From: Talinum fruticosum
Taxonomy: Eukaryota > Streptophyta > Magnoliopsida > Caryophyllales > Talinaceae
Reading direction: 5' to 3'
DNA: 64,000 nt
NCBI GenBank assembly: GCA_021018815.1
Contig: JAITYX010000049.1
Location: 1,736,001-1,800,000 of the forward strand
Shown here in pieces: positions 10,500 through 22,610 of this stretch (positions within the stretch are counted from its first letter, which is position 1; every line of letters begins with the position of its first letter). The notes under the pieces are model-generated. The model was not told where the DNA came from, made no database searches, and saw only the letters and a list, made by a program, of their open reading frames with translations. The position numbers and the translations under genes were made by a program.

Positions 10500-11500
10500 T
10501 AGGATCCATAGGTGCCACCACATGTACCGTGTGGGCTATCATGTAGTGCCCGAACTTCTTAGTAGCCTACACTATCGCCAATGATGTCTTCCGTAATGGC
10601 GTATAGGAACTTCTTGCAAGATAGTAGATCGCGCGTTCTTCTTTCCTGTCTTGTTGAGCTATCATGGGTCCCGAGTCGTTTTTATTGTGGTGAGATGCAA
10701 GAGTAAAAGTTTCCCTAATTTGGGTGGAACTAACAATGGAGGATTAGCCAGGTATTCCTTAACCTTGTCGAATGCTTGTTGGCGCTCGAGCATCCCAAAT
10801 GGGCTCACATCCTCTTCAACTTCTTGAAAATAGGTTCACAAACCATAGCTAGTTTTGATATGAGACGAGTAATGTACTCGTAAACGTCCTAGGAAACCCC
10901 TTATCTCTTTTTTGTCCTTGGTGGAGGGATCTCATGAATGGCTTTGATCTTGTATGGACCAACTTAAATTCCTCTAAGACTCGACAACATAGCCTAGCAA
11001 TTTCCCGAGCCTATGGAAGAATTTCCTTAGGTCTGGGTAGATGCCCTGCCCTATCTTTGGATTTTATGATCATATCATCTAAATAAACTTCAGCTTCTTT
11101 ATGGATCATATCATGCAATAAAGTTGTTGTTGTCCTCCGATACATTACATCGGCCTTCTTGAGCCTAAATGGCATCACCACATAACAATAAGTCCCTCAT
11201 TAAGTGATGAAGGTCGTCTTTTCCATATCTTCTTCAGCCATCTTCACCTTATTATACCCAGACATAGTCATCTATGAACGAGAGCAAGGCATGACCTGCT
11301 GTATTATCTACAAGGAGATCGATATGAGGCAACGGAAAATCATCTTTAGGACTGGCCTTATTTAAATCCCTAAAGTCGACGCACATACAAACCTTGCCAT
11401 CTTTCTTCGGAACTCGGAACTATATTTGCTACCCACCGAGGATAGTGAACTATCTTAATGAACCTAGCCTCTAACTCGCTTCCGAAATTTTTTATCAATT
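10500..11500 (-). pseudogene. Tat reverse transcriptase, multiply frameshifted
   Basis: RT copies element RNA into DNA. The active-site block reads VYLDDMIIKS with the YxDD motif at 11074-11088. Upstream in reading order, near 11340-11400, is VCMCVDFRDLNKASPKDDFP, the standard RT domain 2 motif, and then PHIDLLVDN. Downstream the thumb and connection read QQDRKEERAIYYLARSS (about 10600-10660) and KKFGHYMIAHTVHVV. The blocks lie in different frames with several stops, so no frame longer than 60 codons remains. Order and strand agree with RNase H and integrase to the left. Confidence 0.85.
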
Positions 11501-12526
11501 TTTAAAGTCCACTACGGTTTCATCCTCCTCAATTTTTTTAACCGGCTTAACATCTTCGTAAAGCCGATTTTGTGTTCTATTATACTCGGATCTATACTCG
11601 GCATGTCTTTGTAGAACCATGAAAAGACTTCTATAAATTCCGTAAGGAGCAATATAAATTGCTTCTACTCTTCTAGATCCAAGGTTTTTCCGATCTTAAC
11701 TTCTCGGGGTTTATCAACTAACCCCAGATTAATTGTTATTGTTTCCTTTGTTATTAGTGAGTGATTTTCATGATCTTCCATAGGTTTTATTAATTCTTTA
11801 GGGATTTCTTATTCATAATTATAGGCAAAACTATCAAGAGCAAGAGGAGGAAAGGAGTAAGCGAAAAGGTTCACTTTATTGAATAAAGCAATGAGTACAT
11901 CGAGTCGAAAATAGAATTAGAAATGACATAATTAGGAAAAGAATTGGAAACAATAGAAGGAGACGTACAAGCCCTAGTACTAGACTCAGGAAGAGAATGC
12001 GCTCTTAGGTCGACAAGCAAATTCCTGGCCCTCCTCAACGTCCATCCAAGTAACATGCTTAGCCCCTTCAATATGAACGTCGCTCATGAACCTGGATGGA
12101 TCTAACTATGGGTGTAACATAGCTCGTGATAGTACCGAGACTGAATTCACTTCTATGTTAGCCTCTTTTCCGAACAAAAGACCAAAATTATTATTTCTAG
12201 TGAGATTGGTCAAGTCCGATGTGGACTATCCCTCTTTTAGGAGGAAAGGTGCCTCCTTTTCTAGAATATAGCAATCATTGAAATCTGCAGGCCAAGTACT
12301 AAGATGCCTTTTTCCTTGATATAGTAGGGCTAAGGAAAACTATAATAAGAGAAGTTGTCCGCTTCTCTTAAAGACTCGCCATTCGGAGTATAGGATAAGG
12401 GTTTTATAGAGCGGACTATGTGTGGTGCGAGTCCTCTTTGCTTGAATTTCCCACTTAGCTTGAGCTATTTCCTTAGTCTTAGATTGATAGCCTGGTCCGA
12501 AATTATAGTTATTAGTGGGTTCAACG
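11501..12526 (-). pseudogene. Protease-RT linker of the Tat element
   Basis: This part of the polyprotein is poorly conserved between elements. Readable scraps include KEVKIGKTLDLEE-like sequence near 11660-11700 (VDKPREVKIGKTLD), FSWFYKDMPSIDPS near 11590-11625, which is the conserved stretch before RT, and EPTNNYNFGPGYQSKTKEIA near 12475-12534. The two open frames here (11871-12071 and 12340-12534) are fragments of one ancestral frame. At 12526 the sequence is cut by LTR1 B and resumes at 18703. Confidence 0.7.
12522..12526. repeat. Target site duplication of LTR1 B (left)
   Basis: CAACG here and CAAGG at 18703-18707 flank LTR1 B and differ at one of five bases. Removing the LTR and one copy restores the order of the interrupted Tat polyprotein. 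Confidence 0.6.
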
Positions 12527-13253
12527 TGTAACACCCCAAAACCTACCCTAGGAGTATTACATCGCCGCAGTTCCTCAAAATGAACTCCTAAGGCTCATTA
12601 AAGTGGTTTCTCATTTGGTTATGAAATTCTCTAACAATTTTTGCTAAGCTCTATTTGAAATATGGCCCAACCCATAGACTAAAAGACTTAAAAAAGTACA
12701 TGAAAGTCATCATAAAACTCAATGAGCCACACGCTCGCAGTACATAGCTCAACGACCACACACCGAGTATATTCACAACCATAAAACCAAAATTCCGAAC
12801 TAGTTTACATCCCAAGTTACAAACTAAGCTAAAAACTAGATTACAATCTGCTCAAGAGAAAAATTGCTAGTGAAAGGAAATTCTCGGCTTGTTAGAGCTA
12901 CTAGTTCGGGTCTCCGTGCATACATCGAACTTACTATACATTATTGCATATTTACATAAGTAACAAAATATATACAATATACTAAACATGAAACACATAA
13001 ACTCGACTTCAGCCATGACCGCCACTAAAGACAAGCATTCCAAGAAACCATCTCGGGGGTACCTGCAACTAGGAGGGGAAAAGGGGGAAATTTGTGGGGG
13101 TGAGCAAACGACGGGCTCGCTGGAAAGTCCGACACCCTTAAAATGGAAATTCTTTACACACTACTCATAATAATGAAATTGGTGAAAACATGATAACATG
13201 ATACAAATCTAGATACTTTCAATGAAATCTCCTGAAATCGCTTGCAACGTAAT

Positions 13254-13258
13254 GATCA
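13254..13258. repeat. Target site duplication of LTR1 A (left)
   Basis: GATCA at 13254-13258 and GATCA at 16644-16648 flank LTR1 A exactly. The sequence outside them reads continuously through the LTR1 B copy when A and one duplicate are removed. Confidence 0.85.
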
Positions 13259-16200
13259 TGTAACACCCCAAAACAACCCTTAGGAGTATTACATCGCCGA
13301 GTTCCCTAAAGGAACTCCCCATGCTTTTTCCGGTGTCGGTTTAGCTATCTAAACTCAACTTAAATATAATAAGGGTGGTTTTCCAAAAGAATATGAGATT
13401 TCCTAAAAATTTCGATAGAGTTCTATTTGTAATGTGGACTAACCATTAGGCTTAAAGCCCTCAACCCCTGTATAAAAAGTATAACATAACTCAACGAGCG
13501 ACCCGCTCGGAGTATACCACTCAACGGCCACACGCCAAAGTCCAACCAATCATGCGATAAAACTTACAACAATCTAAATGGTTTACTATACATATGGTAC
13601 AAACTACATGAACTAAATTACAAGTACAATACTTAGAACATACGAATGCACATAAACCACTTGAGTCACTTAAGCAATCAACGATCGGCAGGAGTATGGA
13701 ACAAGCTATGCGTAGATCATACCTTCCGGTAATGCCCTGCACACTAGGGGAAAAGGGGGAAATTTGTGGGGGTGAACAATAAACCACGTGCTCACCGAAG
13801 TCTTGCACCGTTAAAATGGAAATTCTTTACACATACTACTCATAATAATGAAATATGCGAAAGCGTAATAATATACTACAAATTTATATACTTTTCAATG
13901 AAATCTCTTGGAATCATTTGCAACATAAAACTCATGACACTTCAATCATTCAAAAGCACGGATTGCAATCATTTTGGGAGTTGAATCACATTAGACAAGG
14001 TGAAACCATATGCACTTTCTTTCAAATACTTTCAGCCATAAACCGAAAAATTCTTTCGGGGCTTTCGACTATTGAACTAGCACCAGGCGGTTCTCGGGAG
14101 GCGCGACCTCGACTCAGGTCCCCAGGACCTATCTCTAGTCAAATACCTGGAAGGCTCCTCTTTCCTCGTCAGGAAATAATCAACCTCTCCGGTTGATGGG
14201 CATCCTGATACGGAAGGACCCCGTGGCCTCATACGCACGACCACCTCCTTCCTCTCGGTCTAAACAATCTTAGCCTAAAATTCATTTAAACCGAAGTGAT
14301 CGCAATAACTTATCAAACTTGGTTTCTAACCGAGATCTCAATAAATTTATCATCGTAGAAGGCATGACACACGTGTCACCCTTCTAAATTCACTTTCTCG
14401 GATCCGATTCACTTTCTCAAACAAGTTTCGCTTCTTTAAAACACATTTGAAGTTCGAAAGCATTCCTCAAGAATCATATACAAGTATCATTTTGCGTAAA
14501 CATTTGAACTCTTTTCAAAACTAACTTTCAAGCATTATTTAGAAGCAATCATTTCACGTAAGACAATCACTTAACACGGATAGCCACCATTCATTGCAAG
14601 CGGTCATTCTCGACTCTTTTCCGACTTTGCCTTTCTCAATCCACCACTCTAGTACGATTAATTTCCATTTTCTAAGCCACAATAACCATAAGCGGATACC
14701 ACCTAATTGAACGTTCAACTTCTCACAATTCTCTATCTTTGCTTCGATCCCTCATTCTATGTTTCTACTTTATGAATCCACTTCTTTTGCTCACGTCTCG
14801 ACTTCTCACAACTCCCTGTCTTTACTCCAACTCCTCGTTCTAGGTCTCTATTTCATAAATTAACTTCCTTTGCTCATACTCACCCATATGACTCCTAATC
14901 TCACTTTATCACTTAAGCTCCTCTTGTTAGGTTCATCTTCCAACTTAATTTCATCTCGAACACTTAGATACATTCTAAACTCAACTTATCGTCATTTCCT
15001 TGCCTTAAACTCCCATTGTATGTCGCTATCTTATTAATCAACTCCTGTTCATCCACCCTTAATTATATAACTCTCAATCGCTTTTCATTATTCAATTTCC
15101 GTTAGCTTCGCTTACCTTCCCGTTCAGTTCAACCTTGAGAATTTAAATATACTTCAAACTCAATTAATCTAACAATCACCCATTTCTCACTCCCGTGCCT
15201 CAACTATGCATTATCGATATGAATTCATTCTCCTCTTTATACTTCACTCATTATTTCCCGATATTAGCAATCATTTCCCAATGCTGCAATTATAGTAAAT
15301 CTCTAAGGCTCGGTTTGAGATACTAATTCACAATCTATACCCAAACCACAACGTACTCATCCCCAACCGACCGAATTCTCGATATGACCCACTACACCCG
15401 AGCAGCTCTAACTCCGTCTCGAATTCCCGATTTCCAATTCGGACCTAAATAACGACCAATTCCCCTCAAGACTCCTAATTCCACTTTCGGCAACTACTAA
15501 ACTTGTTCAATAGCATACATGTTCAATATTTACAATCACATTCAACAATCACAATAAAATAATTTGGATTTCGAAATTACTAATAGTTTAGAGTATAAGA
15601 CTACCCACCTCGAATTCTAAGGTTTGGAATTAGATTGGGTATTCTGCGTTGTGTCGGATTCTAGCCTCTCGCTTTTCTCGCCTCCGGTGCCCCGGTTTCA
15701 CTCGTTCGAGCTCTCTTTCTCTTGCTCTGTTTCGATCGAGTTGGATCCCCCTACCTCTGGTTCTCATTTCTTGCTTCCTCTCGCTCTCCGCATTTGTTTT
15801 TGTTCCCTTTCCTCGCCTCTCGCCTTGCCGGTTCGCCGTCTCACCGTCCGTCGGGGTTAGTCTTAGTCTCTCGCGCTTCTGTCTTTGCTCCGGGTCTTCC
15901 TTTCGCCCTCGCTCTGTCCCAGCCCTCGCTCTCTTCCTTTCGCTCGCGCCGCCGATCGCCACCTTGGGTTTTGCGGTGGTCGCCGGTCTCCCGGTCTCCC
16001 GGGTCCTCGCACCGTTCGCGTTCTCTCCGTCTCGGTTCCTCTCGCGCAGTCCTCTTTTGCTCCGTTTCTTTTCCTTTCGCCTTCCCGAGCCCTTGTTCGG
16101 CCTTTGCCCATCGGCCGCTCGCCGTTCAGGCGGGCCACCGGCCTCTGCTCCGGCTCATGCGTGTTCTCTCTCTCCCTCCCTCTCTCTATTTTTCTTGCTC

Positions 16201-16643
16201 CCTCCTTTCTCGCTGCTCGGGCTCCACCGAGCCCTTCTTCCTTCCTTTCACATAATTTCCTCTTTCTTTCCTTGTGTGGCTTCACTAAATGTTGCCAAGC
16301 ACACCCCAAATTTTACACTAATCAAGTCTCTAGCTGACCCCTTAATCCTTCTTCTCACTTCCCTTTTTCCTCTCTTTTGCTAATCCTCATAATAACTAAA
16401 CCCACAAACGTAGTATAAGCGATCTCGGGTTTTTATTTAGCTAGGCCGGGTGGAAAATTCAAAAGAAGGAACTAGTACGCTTCATTAATTATAATTTCAC
16501 GAACAAATAATAATTCGCTTAAACAAATTTATGAGTATCTAACCACGAACATAACTCGGTCATTCGACCTACTCTATTTAATCAAGGCTAAATAATTAAC
16601 TTCAACTGGTATAACTACCTAACCCAAAATTACGGGTCTTACG
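13259..16643 (-). repeat. LTR1 copy A, solo LTR of 3385 bp nested in LTR1 B
   Basis: The copy starts TGTAACACCCCAAAAC and ends ATTACGGGTCTTACG; the last base is G where CA is expected. It is bounded by perfect 5-bp duplications. Most of it is AT-rich. A GC-rich, pyrimidine-rich block at about 15620-16260 sits some 380 bases from the right end, which is the LTR start in the inferred - orientation. Nothing between its ends encodes retrotransposon proteins. Insertion of a family member into its own kind, later reduced to a solo LTR by recombination, is the simplest reading. Confidence 0.85.
15620..16260. other. GC-rich, strand-skewed block of LTR1 A
   Basis: About 640 bases rich in C and T on the + strand (TCTCTC, CTCGC, CCGTCTC runs), with many CpG, set in AT-rich LTR sequence. 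Frames of 244, 177 and 150 codons overlap on + and of 148 and 110 codons on -. All are Ser/Arg/Leu/Pro-rich low-complexity translations, expected where A is scarce and stops cannot form. A homologous block occupies the same LTR position in copies B, C, D and E. I do not call a gene. Confidence 0.6.
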
Positions 16644-18039
16644 GATCATCAAACTTCAATCATTTAAAAGCACAATTTCACAATCATCGATAATTCTTTT
16701 AGGACTCGAATCAACTTTCCGGGCTTTCATGGATTTGAACTAGCACTTCATAATTTCTAGGGCGCAACGCCGAACAAAGGCTCCCGTGTCCTATCTTCTA
16801 GGAAGTCTCAAATTGTGCATCCCGACACCTGCAGGACCCTCGTTAGAACCCTTCCCTCGAAGTTTCTCGCCGGGCATCCTCACGAATGAAAACCCCAATT
16901 TGTACCCTTTGGTATGCTAAACAATCCTAGCCAAGTCGATTCAAAACCATTTGCACATAATCATTCATCACGTTCACTTCAAACAAGCATTCTCAAATCA
17001 ATTTAACACAATGGAAGGCATAGCACCACGTGCCATCCTTCAAAATTCAAATTCTCAATAATATTCGCTTCTTTAAAACATATTCACGTTTGAAAGGCAA
17101 TTAACAAGAAGTTACATTCAAGGATCATTTGCGTAAAATACAGTAACTCCTTTCAAAATAACTTTTGAACATCGTATAATGTAATCACTTAACACGAATA
17201 GTCACAATTCAATGTAGACAGTTATCCTCAATTCCTTTTCGACTATGCCTTTCTCAATTCACCAATTTAGTAAGATTAATTCCTTTTTCTAAGTCACAAT
17301 AACCACAAGTAGATACCACCTAATTCAAACTTCTCAACTACTCACAATTCCTTGTCTTTACCTTAATTCCTCATTTATGTCTCTACTTTTTAAATCAACT
17401 TCTTTTACCCATACTCAACCATATAACTCTTAACCTCGCTTTATCACTTAAGTTCTTTTCACTATGCTTATGTTTAAACTTACTTTAATCCCAAGGGCTT
17501 ACATACATTCTAAACTCAACATAACCTTACAATTCCTGGCTCGCCATTTCCTTACCTCAATTGTGTACTAATCAAGATGAACTCACACCCATCGTTTACA
17601 CTCAAATCGTTATTTCCCAATACGCATCGTTTCTTTCTAGCACAAAGAACTTAGCAATCTCTAAGGGTTTCACTAAAGCATCTATTCACTATTTATCCCC
17701 GAATCACCACTTCCTCATTCTTAAGTGCTATTTGAGATCTCCACATTACTCTTTGTACCTACACAACCTAACTCCTTTTAAACTTCCAGCGTCACAACTC
17801 AGCCCTAACCAACCACTAAACTCCTTCGGGTTTCTAATTCAAACTTAACGACTCAATTCGATTTTCTCATATCCTATTCCAACCCTAACTACTTTCTAAC
17901 TTCATTTTATAGCATGAACATTTAATATTCAGAACAAAACTCATTTGGGTTTCGAGATGACTATAAATTTAGAGTATAGGACTACCCACCTTGAATTAGG
18001 GATTGAAGGTTTGCTTAGGTTCAGCTTAGCATGGGTCAG

Positions 18040-18420
18040 TTCCTCCTTTCCTTCCTCTTTCCCTACTGCCAGCCTCGATTTCACCACCTTCCTCCGCGCA
18101 TGATGCCATCGCCGACCACTGTTCTTGTGCTCATCGGCTGCCTCTCTCGGTCCTCAAGTTCACCTCCCTTTTCCCGGTCTCGATTTCGCCCTCCTTTGGG
18201 CCCTGGCTATTCCCTCCAAGCTCGCCGGCCGCCTCTCCTCTCGTTCGCCGTTCAGCATGTCGGCCTCCACTGCTTTCCTTGCTCTCGCACTCGCTCGCTC
18301 TCTTACTCTCGCTCTGTCTCCCTCGCCCGATCTCTCTCTCGTTTCCTTGCTTCGTTCGGCCAACCTCTCCCTTCTTTCCTTTTCCTCGGCTTCTTTCTTT
18401 CCTTTTCGGTGGCTTCATCA
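18040..18420. other. GC-rich, strand-skewed block of LTR1 B
   Basis: Counterpart of the block in copy A, shorter and more decayed, ending about 280 bases from the LTR end at 18702. It is pyrimidine-rich on + (TCTCTCGGTCC, CTCGCTCGCTCTC). Frames of 176 and 130 codons (+) and 101 codons (-) overlap one another and have no domain. Confidence 0.55.
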
Positions 18421-18702
18421 CGTTTTCCAAGCACATGCTATTTTAACACTAATCCCTTCGGCTCTAATTATCCTGCACCTAGCTCCCCTTTTTTTTCCTT
18501 TTTTGGGGGTAAAATAGGAATAATTAAACATAAGTCCGCCACGGGTTTCTATTTTGTTTAATAGCAACGAAAGAGCAATTACCTTTATTAATTAAACTAT
18601 ATAAACATATAAGCACATAATAATCACATAAATTAAATTACATATAAATACTTAGTTTGATTTATCCATATAATTAACCTATTCAAAATTTCGGGTCTCA
18701 CA

Positions 18703-19130
18703 CAAGGGGTGAAAAGTAAGGTGGTATGCCATTTGGCCTACAAGCAAGAATTGGAAAATACCCCTTCTTCCTAAGCATCGAATGGACGCTAGGGTTGCCC
18801 TAAGGATTAAAGATAAGAGGTGCTTCATCCTTTTCTAAGGCACCAACGGTCTTGAATCCGTATAGTTCCTCATCATTAGCATCATGCTCGATCTTAACTA
18901 CGGATTCTTTTGTGGTGACACTTTCACAAAGGTTATCCCCGTTGACGGTTATGACTTGACCTTTGATGATCATCTTAACCTTCGATGCAATGTAAAGGGC
19001 ACTCGCCCGATGATCATGTAACCAAGGGCGTCCTAGGAGTAAATTGAAGGTAGCTGGGATATCTAGGACTTGAATTCGATGTTCCATTCCACTCGGCCCT
19101 ATATTAGTTGGCAAGGCACTATTCCCAAGA
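18703..19130 (-). pseudogene. Region following the Tat protease
   Basis: This joins protease to the linker cut at 12526. The 104-codon frame at 18800-19114 reads IQVLDIPATFNLLLGRPWLH near its start, the highly conserved stretch after the aspartic protease flap in plant gypsy polyproteins, where LLGRPW is almost invariant. It continues with KMIIKGQVITVNGD. Downstream, toward 18703, the frame is broken and ends at the LTR1 B insertion point. Confidence 0.8.
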
Positions 19131-19420
19131 TTGTTCTTTTAGAATTAACATAAGCTCGAGGATGGATAGACTATTTAGAGAGTTGTTGCTCCCAAATTCC
19201 TAACCTTCTAGCAATTCTCCATGAACATATGTTTATTGTTGATCCATTGTCTACCAAGGTTAGGGGAACAAACCATTTCATGCAAGTTATGGTTAAGTAA
19301 AGGGCATTGTTGTGTGCAATGCCTTCTTCGAAAAATCGTTCGATCAAAGGTAATAGTTCCATGCCTACTATTAACCAATCCTACCACTTCCTTTGGCATG
19401 GTTTCGGGTAAGGCTTAGAT
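19131..19420 (-). pseudogene. Tat aspartic protease active-site region
   Basis: Retrotransposon protease cuts the polyprotein. The active site reads LVDNGSTINI, with the catalytic Asp codon at 19249-19251. DNGS replaces the common DTGS, as is frequent in Tat elements. It is preceded by HNNALYLTITCMKWFVPLTL, which matches the usual N-terminal beta strands. Two overlapping frames (19171-19362 and 19208-19399) split the domain, so a frameshift is present. Confidence 0.8.
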
Positions 19421-19801
19421 CTTGCTAAGTGCATCGATTAAAGCCCGACTTTGTTTTTGGGAAGTAGATATTAATTGCCAAATTGAGATATCAACTTTTA
19501 ATTACTATTGATGCTTAAGGATTGGGTCTTCCTCCTTTGTAACTTCAGGCTCTTTTGGGGCATCCTAAGTCTGTTGTGGACCCAAGGGTGCATTGGGTTC
19601 TCCAAATCTAGTAGGGAACTAGATTGTAGGACTTTTAGTGTCTCCCGAAAAGTCTTCTTCTTCCAAGGGTGGTGTGCCCCAATAGTCATCAATATTGTTG
19701 TTGTTGTTGCTTCTTGTTTTGTAGACATCTTCTTCATTACTTACCCATAACCCCGGGCTTCTAAATCTAATGGAGGTAAGGTCGGAAGTGGTTTCGACTT
19801 G

Positions 19802-20040
19802 TTAACAACTCGGATAAGAATAGAACGATCCCACTCGACTTAGAATGGGTTCGATGAAAATGGCTAAGGTGCCGCGAAAAGGATTTTTATTATTGCTTAG
19901 TTTCCGGGCAGCCTTAAGCAAGGGTAGTTGGCCATTTCGAAACATGCTTTCCAATTTATTCTTGAATTTCCAACATTGTTCGGTATCATGTCCTCGTGCA
20001 CGATGATATTTGCGAAATTTTCCCACGTCCAAATTTTTAG
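19802..20040 (-). pseudogene. Tat gag C-terminal region with zinc-knuckle-like motif
   Basis: The motif YHRARGHDTEQCWKFKNKLE matches the Tat gag stretch C-x-YH-x-GH-x4-C-x-LK-KI that binds RNA; the first Cys is Arg or Lys here. It continues as SMFRNGQLPLLK. The + strand overlap at 19508-19750 is a shadow. About 380 bases between this and protease (19421-19801) hold further gag-protease spacer with acidic and Pro-containing scraps but no conserved domain. Confidence 0.7.
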
Positions 20041-21243
20041 ATTATTTCACGGTTTCGATTCTACTCTAATAGGTGGCAACTCTATCTTTCCCTTTTCCAA
20101 GAGATGATCAAGGGCTTTGGTGTAAGTAGTATTAATAGGAGTGTAGTCGGTATACCTATTAAGTACATTGACATCTCGCACCCTCGCTAGCATTGCTTTG
20201 TTTTGGAGGTTTTCTTATCTTTAAAATGGTAATTACCTCTATACCTAGTTGTGACTTTCGTGGTCGCATTAGACAATTCTTCTTCTATCAACAAACCAAG
20301 TATCTCTAAGGGTTGAAAAGTTCATCATGGGTAGAAATTTGAGGTGGTGATTTTAATTGGGCTGAAGGTTTTTTACGATGATCCGGACTTGGTCTTTTTG
20401 AAAGGGTCAATCAACCATGTGGGCTGCCTTTGCTCTCCATCTAGTAAGAAAATCTGTTAAGCTCTCCTTCTCGCCTTACTTAATTAATTCCAAGTCTCCG
20501 ACGGTAACAGGCATATTGGTGTTATAGAAGTATTGATGGAGGAACTCCTTGCACAAATCAGTCCGAGTTGGCAACCTTATATGGGTCAACCGCATTGTAT
20601 CACTTCATTACATAAGTGTCGAACGTCCGGGGAAGATGATGTGGTAATTATCTTCAGGAATGTTCTTGAGATTCATTACTCCTAAGAAGTTGTGTACGTG
20701 ATGATGGGGATTCTTAGAACCTTTGAATTTAATATCCGACATGTTAAACGTAAGAGATAGTTTACCCTTAGGGATTGAAGTGAATCTGTTATGATCAAAA
20801 TAGTGATTAATAAACATGGATGGCTCACTTAACATCCATTCTATACGAGGATCAGCTGAGATTTGGATTCGTGTTTAGGGGATTCGCGTTTGGGACTCGC
20901 CTTTAGGAGACAAGATAGCCGGAGTTGGTAAAAGCAAGGCCATTTCTCTTCTCAAACGTTCAGCTTCCTTATCTTTCTTACTTTCCTCAACAGCCCTTAT
21001 GATAGTCTTAAGATCCTTTATATACATGACATCTGTTCCTCTTGATTATTCAATCTGGTTTCCACTTTGCCTATGTTCTCGTTAAGTCAACCGAGATTAA
21101 GATACTGCTTGGGGTTCGGATCCATTGGAAGGGAACTCTTTTAGGTACTTGTCTTATGACAAGGTGTAGATTGTGATGGTGTAGTGTGCACTCGAAGCTT
21201 GTTGCATCGGTGTAGATCGTAGAGTAGAAAGAAAAGAAGACAT
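20041..21243 (-). pseudogene. Tat gag (retrotransposon gag domain)
   Basis: The frame begins at ATG, read from 21241-21243 (MSSFLSTLRSTP). A coiled segment EESKKDKEAERLRREMALL follows near 20935-21000. Capsid motifs then appear as KGKLSLTFNMSDIKFKGSKN near 20720-20780, YNTNMPVTVGDLELIK near 20480-20530, and SLTDFLTRWRAKAAHMVD near 20410-20465 with KDQVRIIVKNLQP after it. The last two match the conserved LTRWRAKA...KDQVRMVVRNL core of plant gypsy gag. Several stops and at least three frame changes break it. The right neighbour is the leader with tandem repeats. Confidence 0.8.
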
Positions 21244-22610
21244 GTTAGACTCCTTGGTAAGGCGTTCTAATCTTTCAGGGCTCGGATTCCAACGATACTT
21301 AGTTTACGTAGAGTTTCGTATTCCGCAGCTCAAAGGATGAGGTTTAGTACCATGTGAGAGAAGATCACTTTTGGGAGCAAGGGACTTAAAAACGAGACCT
21401 GAAGAAACTAAGGATGCTTTTTGTTTAGATGCACATAAACAATGCAATGATGATATGATGTTTGACTTAGTTGAGATGATAATCTAATGAATGACTCGAT
21501 CCTTAAAGAAAAGATGCTTTCTATTCTAGCTAAATTCCGATTTGAGATGAATTTGTTTTGGACTAAGTGCAAATGCAAAAAATGAATGCGGATGGACTCA
21601 CCTATTAGAAGATGAATTCTAAATACGAGATAGGCTCACCTAACAAGAAATGACTTTTATTTGGCTAATGCAAATGGACTTGTCTGATATGAGATAATAT
21701 TTATTCGCCTAATGCAAATGGACTCATCGAACATGAGATGATATTTATTTGCCTAATGCAAATGGACTCATCTAACATGAGATGATATTTATTTGGCTAA
21801 TGCAAATGAATTCACCTACTATGAGATGATTTTAAATGGCTAATGCAAATGGACTCATCTAATATGAGATGATATTTATTTGGCTAATGTAAAAATGGGA
21901 ATGTAGAGAGAGAGAAAGGGACTTTCGGTAAGACCCTTTAACGAGCGAAGACTACTTAAGTTGCTAAAAGAATTTTTGGTAAGACACGGAAGTGCAAACA
22001 ATGGACCAACCCTAATAGGAAAAGGAATTTTAACTTTTGGCTGAATGCACACAATGGAGTGACTCAAAGAAATTTAGTGAAGTATTTTATTTTCACCCAT
22101 ACAAAGGGTTTAATCGGTGCTCCTCACCTATCTCGAAAGGCTCACAAAGAGAAGATTAACTCTAAAACACACACATTCATTTAAGCACGCAAATAAAGTT
22201 AAGGGACCCCTAAAAAATTCAAAAACGTTCTATGGTTAAAGAGTTCAAAAGGTTGGATACATGGTGACACGTAGTCCAAGAATTTGGTCCTCCATATAGG
22301 GCACGACAGGATCCTAACCAGAAATCTTAGTGCCTCTTGGTGAACCAAAAGGTTTGACCCAAGAGTGCATGCTATGAAGGAGAAGGTATCGTTTCCTCGA
22401 GCAATCAATCCTAGTTGGACCCATCTAAAGGAACCAGTGGGAGCCTCTCTCCGTAAACGATAAACATGGGGTACAATAATGTTTTCCTAGGGGTCCAAAA
22501 CAATATTCAAACTAGTTCAAAGGTTGCTAACCGTGGGATGTCTAATGCAAACACATCATTAAAACACACTACAAAAATTTTCAATTTTCGCCCTCTTAAT
22601 ACATAATTCA
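21244..22610 (-). other. 5' leader of the Tat element
   Basis: This lies between PBS and gag start. There is no convincing frame: the short ones at 21876-22067, 22199-22408 and 22507-22782 lack domains. It contains the tandem array 21650-21893 and A-rich sequence. A homologous leader appears at 48600-49213, including a shared stretch of the type CAGC(T/C)CAAAGGAT...AGAC(C)CGAAGA. Confidence 0.6.
21650..21893 (-). repeat. Tandem repeat array, about 44-bp unit, in the Tat leader
   Basis: Five to six imperfect units contain the core CTAATGCAAATGGACTCATC followed by ATGAGATGATATTTATTTG. The first and fifth units are the most divergent. The same motif type, with a slightly longer unit, recurs in the second Tat leader at 48800-49213. 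Confidence 0.8.

Larger units (their letters stand above)
12527..18702 (-). repeat. LTR1 copy B, solo LTR, split by LTR1 copy A
   Basis: The copy begins TGTAACACCCCAAAAC and ends TTTCGGGTCTCACA. Without the 3.39-kb insert it is about 2.8 kb. Both ends of the insert lie inside sequence homologous to the insert itself: GAAATC..TTGCAAC...CTTCAATCAT occurs left of 13254 and resumes right of 16648. In other plant chromoviruses the ...GGGGTGTTACA end normally adjoins a TGGTATCAGAGC primer site, so I orient this copy on the - strand; that orientation is inferred. No internal domain accompanies it and a near-perfect target duplication flanks it, so it is a solo LTR. Lineage is probably Tekay/Del-like, by termini only. 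Confidence 0.75.

Noticed and set aside
15649..16383. A 244-codon open frame, the longest in the window, as a gene
   Set aside because: It lies in a T/C-rich LTR block where stops are scarce, it is low in complexity, overlaps frames on both strands, and starts within LTR sequence. Kept only as part of the GC-rich block observation.
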